Assembly: GCA_020091685.1 (NCBI GenBank)
Contig: CM034603.1
Span: 8,476,683 to 8,540,682 of the forward strand
Length of the DNA stretch: 64,000 nucleotides
Reading direction: 5' to 3'
From: Lutjanus erythropterus
Lineage: Eukaryota; Chordata; Actinopteri; Lutjaniformes; Lutjanidae
The translations under genes and the position numbers were made by a program. Below are positions 1-13,030 of this stretch, in pieces. The notes below the pieces were generated by a model. That model was not told the DNA's origin. It saw only the letters and a list, made by a program, of their open reading frames with translations, and ran no database searches. Every line of letters begins with the position of its first letter. The stretch's first letter is position 1.

Positions 1-1035
1 TTGTCAGACGACGTTACCTAACCTCTTCCTTCTATTACAAAACTGCACCAGGCCCCCTTTGTTTTTTTTCATAAAAATAAATCTGTCATGACACACCAAC
101 GTTGATACAGTTTTTCTCTATATTTACATGTTACAGTAATATGACAGAAGTGTGTTTGGTAAGCTTTGGCCGCAGGCTTCATTTGAGTGCAGGAGTGACA
201 ACAGTTAAACAACACAGAATGGATGATTTGCTGTCTGTTTGTGTGTCTGATTGAGAGCTTAAAGTAGTTTATGCTAAGGACGCCACTCCTCCAAACAGCA
301 AGAGCACTTGATCCCAAAAGATCCGGCTCTCATTTCATTCTGTAAATAAGCCTGCTGTTGTGTGTTTACCCCAGATCACTACGCTGGGCCTAAACATGGC
401 TCCCCTGCTCTAAGGTCCCTTAATAGTTCCCCTAAATAGGCATATCTGAGCAATAAGCACCATTATTGCTCTCCCAAATTATTATGTATGACTTAACAGG
501 TATATTTCAATGCACTGGTTCACTGAGCAGGCTGTGGATAACAAGCATCCTTAATATGACCCTAAATTATTTTTATGAGTCCTGAATTATGTTTTTGTTT
601 GTTTGCTCTGAATCACCACATAGGCCTCGATATGACTACCATACTTCCTTATTAGTAGGAATAATAAGGTCCATTAAATTACTGTTTAAATACATGCACA
701 TGACAGCTATTAGTAAAACATTAAAACATGGGTTTCACTGTTCAAAGCCAAGATGAACAATTTAATACCAAGGTCTTTATACAAACCTATAACACACAAC
801 CTTCTAAACTCGGTGCTGTTATTTTGCAGAAAAAACATAATTAGCTGCACAACACAACACAGAAATCATATCGTTAAAATTATTAGTTTTGTCAATGGAA
901 TTCTGAATTAAAATTAGACACAATGTAAACAGCTTTTCTGTTTGATTATGCATTCATGTTGTTCTACCTGCATCTACAATTTAACTTTTGATCAGAAGCA
1001 AAATTCTGCTTCAACTGAGTGTCACATGTCACCAT

Positions 1036-1567
1036 CACGCTGTAAAAATAAACTCTTTGTTTAACTTAAAAATTAGTTAGTGTCCAGGCTGCCTTCAAAT
1101 TTTAGGTAATGATTCAAAGCAATAAACTTTTCAAGTCAAATATAAAGTTGATATTAATTCAGTTGTGTATGAACAGCTCTTCAGTCACATTGACAGACAT
1201 TTATGACCTTTAACAATTATTATGGTTTATTAAATTTTAAGCGTTAGGGGTAGGGACTGAATACATCATGGTTCTCAGTGTTTTCATTATTGTGAAAACA
1301 TTGCGAACCACAAAGAAACCTTGACTTATCTTAAAGTGAACTGAAGACGCACAGCAAGTTTTCATCATGTTTTCTTCAAGCTATAAAAGAGAAAGGTCTC
1401 AGGAGAATTTTAACTCTCAAAAAATGCATGATGGGAAGTCTGCTGATCTGCTGATCATATTTCATTAGAAACTTCATGACTTAAATGAAACTTTAATGAG
1501 CTGATTGGACTCTGTACAGTACATTTATTCAACTCATCATTTCAAGTCAAATGAGTTTTTCACAGTG
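1036..1567 (+). mobile_element. Non-autonomous repeat family 1, copy 1
   Basis: The left end reads CACGCTGTAAAAATAAA and the right end TTTTCACAGTG, so the copy is bounded by short inverted ends of the CACTGTAAA/TTTACAGTG type. Related copies lie at 4796-5312 (same strand) and 15525-16103 (opposite strand). They share the segments around 'GGCTGCCTTCAAATTTTA', 'TCAGTCACATTGACAGACAT' and 'GGTCTCAGGAGA'. There is no coding capacity. It is probably a DNA-transposon-derived MITE of teleosts; I cannot name the superfamily. Confidence 0.65.
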
Positions 1568-2150
1568 GTGTATTCATGCCAGTGGGAATAATATAGTGTT
1601 TCTATCCACAGCCTGCATGTCTGATGACACCACACGTTGAGACTGTTTACTGAATAAGAGGCCTTCCAGTGTGCTTAAGGCAACATTTTCATATCTAGTG
1701 ATCTCGTCAATATGCTCTTATTTGTGTATTGAAAGAGTACACAACCGATCAGCTTGTTACTCTCTTGCTCTGCCTGCTCGCGCTCTGTAATGGAAATGAG
1801 ACACAGTTGAAAGTCCCAGTTCTGTGGCAGTGCAAAGTGCTGTGCCTGAGGTGTGTGTGTATATTTGTGAGTGGGTGGATATGTAAAATACAAATATCTG
1901 CATCTCTTTTTGTGTGTGTGAGGCTGACTGTGTGCATTTTTTTTTTTTTTTTGCTTAAACTGGCTTTATGTGGGTACGTGTTTATGTCTGTTCGCCTACC
2001 AACAACAGACACCCACAGACACACAGGCCTGTCACATCCTGTGTGTACGATAAGCTCTAATGACGACACCTTGTGATTGATTGAATTTTTGATTTGTCTG
2101 CTGACGTCTAGCTGGCATCCTTTTCATCTTGGATAAAAAAATGGTGTCTC

Positions 2151-2152
<2 letters not shown>

Positions 2153-2193
<41 letters not shown>
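2153..2193 (+). repeat. (GT)n microsatellite
   Basis: About 20 uninterrupted GT units. Confidence 0.98.
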
Positions 2194-2194
<1 letters not shown>

Positions 2195-4304
2195 AGGAGC
2201 CTGTCTGCCTCTGTACACAGCAGGTGATATTTGCCAATTTAACTCTGCAAGAAGAGGTGAGTAGAGCTGTATTTGGGTTAGCGGTGTGTATTTAAAGAAA
2301 ATTGTATGTGAGTAAGGGTTATTATACTTAAATTAAAAGATCAGGCTTGTCCACGACTGTTTTTCCCCCTTCACAAATATATTTTAACCTCCCCTGACTC
2401 AACTCGAGTGAAATGCTAGGTCCAAATCGGTGCTAACTGCTAAATCTTCAGTTGTGTTAACCATTATTCACTGCAGTGGTTAACTTTTATATATATGCAT
2501 TGCATCTAAATTCACTTGCATGTTCTTTACCAAAGTACAAACACCACATTTTTTTTATTGTTTTCATTTTTCACACCAGTATGAGTAAAATTCATATCAT
2601 TCAAATACAAGCTTTACAGGTTGAAAACTTGGCTGCAGCCCTGCAGGCTAACGTATATAGCTAACTCTGCTAGCTAACAGCCTGCATTCTAATCGTAATT
2701 TTTACACTGTTACTCTGACTACATAAAACACTGCTTATAGGTCATAGTAAAAAATATATTAAATAAACAATGGCACTGATTTACATTAGCCAAATCTTCT
2801 ACCAGGCTTTAGCGACTGTAAATGACTGTTAATGCTAAGTGTATAATATTATAATAAGTATGATAGTTACGTCAGTTAATTTACGTGCGTAGGTTCAGAG
2901 CAGTGGAAATTTATTTTCAAACTAATTGGCCACCAGAACAATGGCATGGCACCATCTCTAACAGTGCTAATTATTATGTGTTTTTTGTTAGCATTAGCTA
3001 ACACTGATACTAATTGCCAACATTCCCTGCATATATACACACATACACATATATAGCCCAGCTTTGCATGTACTCTACTCATCTTCACTAGGATTTACTG
3101 GTATTTGTGAACCAAACAAATCTTCTGTACATTTACTGTAAATGGGACAACAGTCCAGAACAGAACATATTTAGCAACGTCATTCATATCATTGTCTGGC
3201 TTTAACTCGATATGAATCAGCTATTTTAGTGCTCTTGACTGTGAACTCAGTCCCCCATTTCTTCAGTTACAGTAACACTAAAAGGACAGTGTCTTCCTGC
3301 ATGTCTACATCTATGTCCTCTGATCTCACAGGCAGCTCTCTGTCCAGATCCACCCTCTTGCCCCCACTGTCCTCTAATCTTGTTTGTCAGAACTAAATGA
3401 GCTGCCCCAGCGAGGTGTGTTAGCCACTAATGAATTTATTGCTTGATAAGAAGGGGGGCCCATGCAGTTACAACTTACTGCAGTCATAAAGCGGTGGAAA
3501 AAACTACGTAATTAACCTTTACTAGCTGTGTGCATAGGTGGTGCTGCTTGATGTGGTGCGTGTGTGCCAGCAGGGGAGACGTGTGTGTGCTTTCATTTTG
3601 TGCTTGTTTGCATGTTTGCGTCAGTATGTTTGCATGTCTGCCCGCTGTGTTATGAGTGTGTGTGTGTGTGTGTGAGTTGTGCATTAATGGGGGAAGAGGC
3701 AATGCTATTGATAACGCTGCAGCTATCAATTAATCGTTAATCGTGTTCGGCCAGATTAGGGCGTCATCCGATAGACTCCAGACTGACTGGAGACAATAAA
3801 TACATATAGTCAATAAAACAGCAAAGCATGATGGGAGAACAGGGAGATACATGGGGCGGTGTTGGAGGTTGACATGTGCCAGGGTGCCAACATCACGACC
3901 ATAAACCTGATGATGGTTATAGCTTTACACTCTCTTGTCTTATCTGCATGTACTCAATTAAATGAGGACGAGAAGAAGAAGAGAAGAGAAGACATCATTA
4001 AGACTGATGTCCACACTTTCCCTCACCATTCATTCACTCACAGGAAACCGCTTGTCATCCAGCAAGACATACAGTATAAGACCTGCTATTCTTCTTCTTC
4101 TTCTTGTACCACTGAGCCATTTCCTCTATTGTCAAAGACACATACACACTCTAATGGGCAATAGATGCAGGACTAATGCCTGGGCTGAGGAATAAAGATA
4201 GATGGGTAGGGAGGGAGGGAAGAGAAGGAGAGAGGAAAGAAAGAGAGGAGTGAGTTATGAAGCGGTACCCAGGGGGTTAATTTCTCACAGGCAGTTTTCA
4301 TACG

Positions 4305-4305
<1 letters not shown>

Positions 4306-4335
<30 letters not shown>
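4306..4335 (+). repeat. (CA)n microsatellite
   Basis: About 15 CA units. Confidence 0.97.
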
Positions 4336-4336
<1 letters not shown>

Positions 4337-4795
4337 CAAAGGTGATGTCTGGCCGTGCCAAGCCGGTAGCATGCTAGTTAAAAGTGAATAAGTTTATGGC
4401 CGGTGTAGGCCCTCATACATCAAGGAGCAGTTTGTTTAGCCAGCAGTGTGACAGGGTACAGTAACATGGGCAGGGCCACAGAGTGGCTACAGCTGTGATA
4501 AATGGGAGATTGCAGGAGGAATGGTGTCTCAGTCTGAGAGAGCGGGAGAGAAAGAGACATCAAAGCATGTTTTTAGCTCTCAGATTAATGGCGATTCCAC
4601 TATTTGATCTAAGTGATTTTTTTCCTATTTGAGGAATCTCTTTTTGAAGCTGTAAATATTGAAAACGCCCTTCTTGAATCATCTCACAGGAGCCGGTGTG
4701 AAAGGATATTTCTCTGCAGTATTGACGAAAGCTTATGGGTTGCAGGATAATGTTTCAAATTGCAGAAGATTATTTTTTCCCAAACAGAACTCATA

Positions 4796-5312
4796 CACTG
4801 TAAAATAAAGTATTTGTTTTAGCTTAAAAAAGTAAGTGTCCAGGCTTCCTTAAAAATTTAAGTTGACTAAATTTGTAAAGATGTTGAGGTAATTTCACAA
4901 TGATTCAAACACAAATTAACTTTGATTAATTATTTAAGACATTAACTTTACTAGTCAAATAAACTTGATATTAAGTCACGTGTACTTGCAAAAAAATAAG
5001 CTTAAGATATTAAGTTGAACCAACAACACTCCAGTCATACTGATAAACATTATGTAAAAAAAAAAGTGTTTCCTTAATTTAATGAGTTGATTGAATGTTG
5101 TGCAGTACATTCATTCAATTCATCATTTCAAGTCAGAAGAATTCAAGCAAGAAGAGCCCATGTTTATAAGTTCTGTTTATAAGTGTTCTTAAATATATAC
5201 TAGAAATTTTAAGTTTAATTAACTTGAATGTATAAAATGTGTATATTTGTGTTATGTTAATGAGAAAAGTTTAGTTGATTCCACTAAATTCCTGTATGAT
5301 TTTTCTACAGTG
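4796..5312 (+). mobile_element. Non-autonomous repeat family 1, copy 2
   Basis: It begins CACTGTAAAATAAAG and ends TTTTTCTACAGTG, giving inverted terminal motifs like those of the 1036-1567 copy. Its 3' part (CATGTTTATAAGTT onward) matches the reverse complement of 15525-15680 closely. No open frame is present. Confidence 0.65.
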
Positions 5313-6199
5313 TAAGAGTTAGATAGTTTAAAAAAAGAAAAAGTTAAGGTTTTTATTTGGTTGTAAAGTGCGTAATCCCATGTGGTCAAATTATTGCATT
5401 TTTGAAACACTGTAGCGCATAATTTTCTTCCTCTTACACTCAAGAATTGGAAGATGGCTAATTCCAAAGATGGATCTATGTTCAACTGTTATTAGTTTAT
5501 AATTTAATGTTTCATATTTGGCCCACAGTCCCTACTTCCATCTCCAAGTGCAACAATCGCAAGCCTCCAACTTTTTGGAATAAATTACTGGAGAAACCTT
5601 CTAAAATGCTGTTTATGTAGCATATTGATTTATCAGAAATAATAATACAATAATCTAAGACTCTGATGGGAGTCATTCTGCATAATGAGTACTTTTGTAC
5701 TCATTTTTTCTTATGTGGTATTTACAGTAGTGCAAAGTAACTAAGTACATTTAATCAAGTACTGTGCTTTTGCTACACTCCCCCTCCTTTGTTTTCCTTT
5801 ATTTCATCTATTCATTCCACTCTTACCCATCTCTCTTTCCACCATCCTTCAGTCCTCTTTCCTGTCCACCAAACATGTGCACCCTCTCCTCCTCTCCTTT
5901 CATTCTTCCTCTCCTAACTCCTCACCTCCTTCTCATCCTCACCCCACCCTTGTCCCCGTCTCTGCCCTGCACCGATCCAGCTGTGGATCCGTCTGTACCA
6001 CGGTACCAGTCAGTCTGTGGAAGGGTGTGTGCGTCTGCAAACAATAGGTTCATTATCACTTGTCTACAATGAAAACAAGAACTTCTTCTGTCCTCCTGTG
6101 CCTTCGTTCAGTGTGGCCCTCTCACTACAGCCAGTTAGTTAGACACTGGGACAGACAGATGGAGAGGAAGACAGCGCAGATCCAGGACGATAAATAGCC

Positions 6200-6520
6200 A
6201 CGGGAGACAGACAGACAGGTAGATGAGGCAGCGAAAGGAGTGAGCCGCGCCACCCAGCCAGCCGCCATTTCTCCCCCAATAACTCACTTTTCTCCCCCTT
6301 GGAGAGGGAAAACAATAAGATATAACAATTGGCAAATGGCTGAGGCAGGCGGAGCATTACAAATGAAATGTAATGTTGTTACAGTTTGGAAATAATGAAT
6401 TATGAGGATAAGCGGGGATCTGTAAAATCGCTGTAGCGATTTACCGGGGTTTCATTTTTCAACTGTATTGAATTATGGGGAATTGGCCTCAGTCAACTGC
6501 AAAATACAAAATGGGGAAAA
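6200..6520. promoter_or_regulatory. Candidate conserved non-coding element
   Basis: This is a unique-looking, low-repeat block between purine-rich and CA-rich sequence. It has homeodomain-type cores (GAATTATG twice, AATAATGAATTATG) and a hairpin at 6422-6444 in which GTAAAATCGC pairs with GCGATTTAC across a 4-base loop. Such blocks in introns of vertebrate developmental genes are often enhancers, but conservation cannot be tested here. Confidence 0.35.
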
Positions 6521-7617
6521 GGATGATTCACCGTTTCACTGTGTGTGTGCATGTGTGTCTGGCTGTGTGTGTGGATGTGTAAGCATCTGACTGTTTATTT
6601 ATCTGTCTGTGTTTATGTGCATAAATGTGCATGGGTGCTTGCACATTTGCGTGCATGCAGTGCGTGTGTGTCTGGACATTTCTGTGTGTGCATGTGTGTG
6701 TGTGTGTGTGTGTTCCTCCCCCTAGACCTGTTGAGGGCTTTCTCTGGCTCACCCCGCCGCACATGTGATAAATGTCCCTTATCGCCTCTGTCATTGTAAT
6801 AGCCCCACAACAGGCCCAGAGAGGGAGACAGAGAGGGGGAGAGAAGGATGGAAAGAGGGATGAGAGAGGGGAGAAGGAGGGGGTCAGGCATAGGGGTGTG
6901 TTGAGAGAGTCACAGCGACAAAGGGAAAAAAAAAAGATGGTGAGAGTGGGAGAAAGAAGAGAGCAGAGAGAGGGAGGGATGGCAGCGTGGAATGGGATAG
7001 CTGGAGTTATCAGCCGGTCTTGTAGGGGAAGAATACGCATCAAGCTGCCAATCATCCGGCCTGAAAATTGCTCTGAGATTTGAGTCCCCAGACGGTGTGT
7101 GTGTACATGTGTGTGTGTGTCCAGAGAGAATCCAAAGCCCCTGTCGTCTCTGTGCTATTACTGCCCCCATCCTTCCATCCACCCGTCCCTTCATCCGACC
7201 ATCTCACCCTCTCGCCTGGTTTTAAAGCTCAAACTCAAAAAAACACATCTCTCCTCTCCCTGTCACTAAAACCTATACTCAAGCTGTTTGAAACACTGCT
7301 GTCGTCAGTGGCACCGGCTATTAGGGGAGGGCGAGAGACACCGAGAGACAGAGAGAGAAAGAGAGAGGGCGGGATGATAGGAAAGATGGCAAAGAAGAAT
7401 GAGAGGAGAAGAGAGGCAAAAAGAGAAGAAGGGTTAATATGTGAGCAGAAACCATTTCAGTCTCTTTAATTTTCTATTGATCTGAGCTGCAGACCTGTAC
7501 CCTCAACCCTGTGTGTGTGTGTGTGTGTGTCTGTGTGTGTATTTGGAGTTGAAAGCCTCCAAGCTGTCTCCATCCAGAATCTGAGAGTATCTGAGGCTGC
7601 CATGTCGCTGTCTAGTG

Positions 7618-8161
7618 TCGTGGTTCTCAAATTGGGGGTCTGGGGAGTCCCTAGGGGCCTTGAGGGGGCACCAGGGTGTTCCCAGCAAAAAGGAGAATCA
7701 TTTATTTTCATTGTAACTATATCCATAAGTAACATGATGACGTGTATGGGTATTTGGTTATGGGTTTCATAAATCATGGTTTCCTGTGTATTCATTTAGC
7801 AGCAGCCACAGCAAGGAAATAACCACCACTGCGAATAGCCTCAATGTTACCTGTAATTAAACTAAGTGTAATCCAGATGCTCAGAAGTAATGATTATATA
7901 ATAATTTGTAACATTTGAACCTCAACTTTAAGCATCATAAAGGCCCGAACAGCAACAGATATAAGACAAAACTAAAATGAATGCACAAAGCACCACACTG
8001 TATTAAAAATACAAAGGAAACTGTACACTTTGCATTATAAAACACTTGTCTAAAACCTAAAACTTTGGGACCTTGGGACAAAATCTTATCAAATGTGGGT
8101 ATGTTGTCTGATTTATGTCAGTTTAGAGGTCCTCGATGTGAAAAGGTTTGAGAACCACTAT
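7618..8161. mobile_element. hAT-like non-autonomous element
   Basis: The left end is GTGGTTCTCAAATTGGGGG and the right end TTTGAGAACCACTA, which is its inverted repeat (GTGGTTCTCAAA shared). Flanks TCTAGTGT and TCTAATGA could be a diverged 8-bp target duplication (6 of 8 identical). There is no transposase frame between the ends. The GTGGTTCTCAAA terminus is typical of hAT-derived repeats. Confidence 0.65.
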
Positions 8162-8397
8162 TCTAATGAATGTATCTCCAGATATTTACACTTTTTCAGA
8201 TGAAATAAAGGTTTTAATGTTCCTTAAACGTTCTTATCATGAATATCAAGCTGAAAAAACATCTCCAGTTTTGTCCCAAAACATTTTATGTAATGCAATG
8301 ACATTTTTTAATTCATTTATTCAGCTAAAGAACGAGGAGACTTCTCTCAGCTCTTGGGGAATTTAATCATTCAGTTTATCTGAAAAATTCTAACTCA

Positions 8398-8725
8398 CTA
8401 GAGCTAATCAATTAGTTGATTAGATGTCAACTATTAAATTAATTGCTTACTATTTTTAAAATCAATTAATCACCAGTTGAGTCATTTCTTAAGAACAATT
8501 TTCCAAATATTCTTAATTCAGCTTCTCACATGTGAATATTATGTTTATTTTTAGTCCTCTATGACAGTGAAGTGAATATTTTTGGGCTGTGGACAAAACA
8601 AGACATTTGAGGATGTCAAACAGTGATCAACATTTTTCATCATTTCCTGGCATGTTATGAACCAAACAACTGACTGATTAATCAAGAAAATGGTCGTCTG
8701 ATAACTGATAATGATCAGATCTTTA
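8398..8725 (+). repeat. Teleost interspersed repeat of the AGAGCT...ATTAATCGATTA type
   Basis: It contains the diagnostic series AGAGCTAATCAATTAGTTGATTA, then GTCCTCTATGACAGT, GGGCTGTGGACAAAACAAG and CATTTCCTGGCATGTTATG in the usual order of this family. Diverged copies occur at 45940-46260, 48150-48460, 50495-50740 and 51183-51435. It is probably derived from a DNA transposon and is non-coding. Confidence 0.7.
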
Positions 8726-10435
8726 AATCACTAAATTTGGATGTAAATGAATTTTGCAGGAGAACAGCAATTTGAAAGAGAGAAAGTGAGAATGTGCAGG
8801 TACATCAAGTTCAACTTGTTAATTTTCCTGAGTTTATGTTAATGTTCCTGACATTAGTGGACCAAAACATTTAAATACCGTGGAAGTGGAAATTCTTTGG
8901 TGAAAAAAACCCCAGATATTCATATAATTGATTGTTCACTGGACTTCTTTTTTTTTATTTGCTTTTAGGCTATAAAGATTAATTTAAAACTGAAGTTGGA
9001 GATGAAATGATGGACATTTTATGGAATGTTACTTCTTCAGAGAATAATACCGAAGGCCCTACAAGAGTAAAGTGTAGAGAAACATCCCCCTCTATTGGAC
9101 AATACGATATCACCAGGCAGAGAGAGTGGGAGATGGAGAGGACATAAGTGAAAGGAAAGGAAAAGGAAGTGAGGAGACCAGGATAGGAAATGAGAGGGAA
9201 AGGATGGAGGAAGAGATGATAGGCCTGTAGAGCAGAGAGATAGCCAATTCATAAACATCACAATGATGTCCAATTGGAGCTGTGTGATGCAATCGCTCCG
9301 TATCTGATTGCCACAAATGCACAAACTCGCCCACACACACACTCATACAGAGAATAGCCTCAGGTGCGACCTGAGCAATACCCACTCCAGCAGATAGACA
9401 TCTTTACTCTGCTCCTATCAAACTTAGATATATTTTTTCCACAGATTTTTCCCCATTTCTGGCTTGTATTATTATACAGGGAATGAGAGACAGACAGGCA
9501 GACACACAGACAGACAGGAGCGGCAGAGTGAGGCATTATAAAGAATGCCATGTGGGTATAGAGTATTCATGTATTTTAGGCTAAACCAAAATAAGACAAC
9601 ATGATTTTTCCATCTGGAACGGGTCTTTTCTCAAGTGGTACAAGTCAGTGTGGGTAACAATTTGTTCTAATGTTTTCCTTTTAATTTATTTTTATTTTTA
9701 TTGCTCTCTAAAAGCTCATTTTAGAACAAAAGTGCTCATATAAATTATATTATGTGAGCGGTATATAAATGATTCTGTGTGACATTACGAAATGCTGTGT
9801 GAAAGTCATGTTTTCACAAGCAGACCCTTGTAGTCTGGTCCAATTCGGTGCCAGGGAACGCTACAATTCTTGGAAGTCAGGGTGACCCGCAGCACCCACT
9901 GTCATGAGGACGTGGCAAGCACCCAAACCACAACACAGCACCCCAAGGCGTAGGCCTGACCAGGAACTTAGGGAAAGTTTTCATTATTTGGGTTGCACTC
10001 ATTTTCCAAAGGGTCCTGTGGTGCGTTTTTATTCCAGCTGGGACACATGACACCCAAGAAAAACACAGAATTCCCATCAATAAAATCTCAACTTAAGTGT
10101 TTATAGTCAGTGAAAGTAATGACACCATATCTGCAGTAAACTTTGCACAATCTCACCGAACTCTGTACGAAAAAACTGTGACTTTTATTCTCATCAAACT
10201 TGCCATCTATGTTGAGATTACCAACATGCAGGAAGTTTGCTTTGTGTCCGTTTGATTTCTATTCCGGTGACACTCCGGTGAGAGGGGTAATATAGCAGAC
10301 AGCTAGACAGACAGCTAGATAGATGGAAGGCCAGACTGCTCCCCTTGTATGAAGGATTATCCCCTATCCTCTGTTTGTGACAAGAGCTGATAAGGGCCTG
10401 AGAGGAGAGGCTGCAAGAGGCTGAGAGGGCTACTG

Positions 10436-10478
10436 ACACACACACACACACACACACATACACACACACACACACACA
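10436..10478 (+). repeat. (CA)n microsatellite
   Basis: About 21 CA units, interrupted twice by ATA. Confidence 0.95.
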
Positions 10479-10894
10479 TATGCACATATAATCCACAGCG
10501 AGAGAGATATCAATCCATCATTTAGAGCCGGGGATTCAGCAAGAGGAAATAGGTTCTTCTCAATCGCTGACAACCCCAACACACACTTGCGCTAACACAC
10601 ACACACACACCCCTACAATAGCATCTGCTGTACAAAGGGCTCATGAGGTTTGTGAGTTGAATGGGGCTGTTTGAATGACTGTTCAATTTCATCTATTTAT
10701 CTGATTTACATTTGGCTATTGTTGTCACCACGGCTGTATACCCGTGTGCGTTTAGAGCTGTTATTGTGTCCGAATGACATCAGTGTCACTAATAGAAACC
10801 ATAAATCTAAATGTTCTATCGTTAGCTTTCACAATCACTTTTTTCATATGCATTGTTAAAGTAAAAAACAAGGGTTTGTCTGTATGGATGTAGT

Positions 10895-11325
10895 GTGTTA
10901 AAGCTATAATATGTAACATTTCCTGATGAAAAAAATGTCTAAAAATGACCAAAAAAAAGGGGGAAATTGGTAATTTATTCAAGGTAATGCTGCGTTTCCT
11001 ACTAGCTGCTAGTTGCAATCACATCCAGGAAAACATGGGATATGTCAAAGAGTGAGGAAGGAAGTTAGCAAACACGAATAAACATAATGTAAATAAAACT
11101 TGAATATTACCTTGTCAAGAACTTTATTTCTGCCGGCGACGTGCTAGGACAATAACTCCCATGATACCACGCTACCTCACGGTATAATAAAACTGTCTTT
11201 TGCTATTGCTTTGATGTGAGAGAGACCCCTATTGGAAGATATTATGTTGCAAATTATTTATCGTATCGTATTGTCTCGTCTCGTATTGTGTCGTATCATA
11301 TCGTATCGTATTATGTTTTGTGTGT
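10895..11325. mobile_element. MITE-like insertion in copy 1 of the tandem duplication
   Basis: The segment TTAAAGCTATAATATGTAACATTTCC through GATATTATGTTGCAAATT and an ATCGT microsatellite is absent from the second duplicate, so it behaves as an insertion. The TTAAAGCTATAATATGTAAC end is a common terminus of short teleost interspersed elements. There is no coding content. Confidence 0.55.
11260..11316 (+). repeat. (ATCGT)n pentanucleotide microsatellite
   Basis: Repeated ATCGT/GTATC/GTCTC units lie at the right edge of the MITE-like insertion. The units are imperfect. Confidence 0.85.
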
Positions 11326-12879
11326 TTAAATCCTTTCATTTAGATTTTATTCACAAATATCTTACTTTTCCTAAGAAAGTAGGTGTCATTTAAAAAGTGC
11401 AAAAACACAGAGTGAAATAATCTCAATTTATTGTCAAGTTCTTCTTTATTTTATATTAGCATGATTTTTAAGGTAAAATTTAATGTTTGGATGAACATTT
11501 TTGTAGTGTGAAATATTCTGTCATCGGGACAGCAAAAGAAAATTAGAGAAAGGATGAACAGTGGGAGAACTGCAGAAGGCGGTAAAGTAAAGAAAAAGGG
11601 TGGCACAGCAGTCAAAGTGTGTGTGTGCCTCTATCTAGTATAGATTTTTTTGTCTGAATGACATCAGTGACACTCGTAAAGAAACCATAAATCTAATGAT
11701 GAAATATTAGCTAATGTTTTTGTTAATTTCATATGCGTTTCTAAAATTAAAAAAGAGGGGAGGCTAACCAGTGGTTTCCATATAGAATGAACCAGATAAC
11801 ATGGGTACATACAACACAATCTATGTTAAATCCTTGCATGTAGATTGTATGAAAAAAAAAAAACAGAATTCTAATCAGTCTCTTGCATGATTCTTAGGGT
11901 GAAATATGATGTTCAGATGAGCCTTTTGCAGTGTGCAATATCATTCTGCCGTAGAGTGAGAAAAAGAAAATTAGGGAAAGGTGGGATGAACTGCAGAAGG
12001 TGATAAAATAATGAAAAAAAGGTGGTACAGCACTGCAGAGATTCAGCCTCTTCAGACTGTGTGCATGTGCATGAGTGTGCCACCGTTTGACAGGAACATG
12101 AAAATCCTTCGCTCCTCTCCTCAACAAGACCACATCTCTTGAGGGATGTGTGTGTAACTGAGGGTGTTAACATGGACTTGATATGTGTGTTCTCCTCATG
12201 AGGGACCCTCAGCACTCAGAGCACGTGACAGGCAGAGAAAAGGGCGGTTTCGTTCATTTATTCCTTCTTTTTGCTTTTGTCCTTTATTTTCCTTCTTTGT
12301 CACTGTAACCTTGAACGTAGAACACATGCACTGACATCTGAGTGTGTAAGAGAAGCAGGGGGACTTGTGCTATTGATTACAGTTTGCAACAACAGGTCAA
12401 AGGGTTAACATGTGTAAGAGGAACCTTATTCCAAGGTGTGGGGGTGCTGCAGTGGGAAGTGGTTAAGGGGTCTACAGGGGGCTTTAAGACAATATAATAC
12501 ACTCTCGCACAATCTTGCAACGGCTGTAAAGAGCTCAGCTTGATTTCTTGAGATATTAAGCACTATGTCACAATTGCAATGAAAATTTGTGATTTGGATT
12601 TCTCTGTTAAGAGATTGTTCTGGATATTATTGAAGGTAAACTTAGTTAAAGTCTCCCGTTTCTCCACTCTTTCTAGTTACTTTGGAAAAGAAAAAAAGGC
12701 TGCAAGAGAAAAGAAAACTGATGAAAAATAGAAGGTGACCCAGAGAAGGTGGAAGATATACAAAGAGTAAGGAAAGAAATAATCTAGTCTAAGTCAGACA
12801 AAGACAAAATGTGTAAGAGAGACGGAGAGGGAAGGAGGGAGGGTGTTTGGCACTGCATTGCTGAGCGCCAGGTTAGGTG

Positions 12880-13030
12880 GCAGGGCCATTTGGCGAAGGC
12901 GCCGGTGCTAGACTTGATGGATGAGACAAACTGCAGGCTCTTCTCTCTTGTAACTTTAAAATCATTAAGCCTTTTACACGGCCATGCAGATTTTTATGGC
13001 CACCTCAGACAATCTGCCGCTTGTTCATGT
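12880..13030. promoter_or_regulatory. Candidate conserved non-coding element
   Basis: This is a unique block with higher GC (GGCGAAGGCGCCGG) followed by TTTTATGGCC and AATCATTAA-type homeobox cores. It is flanked by purine-rich and AT-rich filler. Regulatory function is inferred from composition only. Confidence 0.25.

Larger units (their letters stand above)
10760..12075 (+). repeat. Diverged tandem duplication with an element in one copy only
   Basis: Copy 1 runs from about 10760 to 11635 and copy 2 from about 11648 to 12075. Matching landmarks are GAATGACATCAGTG (10772 and 11656), AAACCATAAATCTAA, TTAAATCCTT followed by TAGATT (11325 and 11828), GCATGATT (11459 and 11886), and AGAAAATTAG...GATGAAC...CTGCAGAAGG (11540 and 11965). 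Copy 1 carries about 430 extra bases (10895-11325), which copy 2 lacks. Confidence 0.75.
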
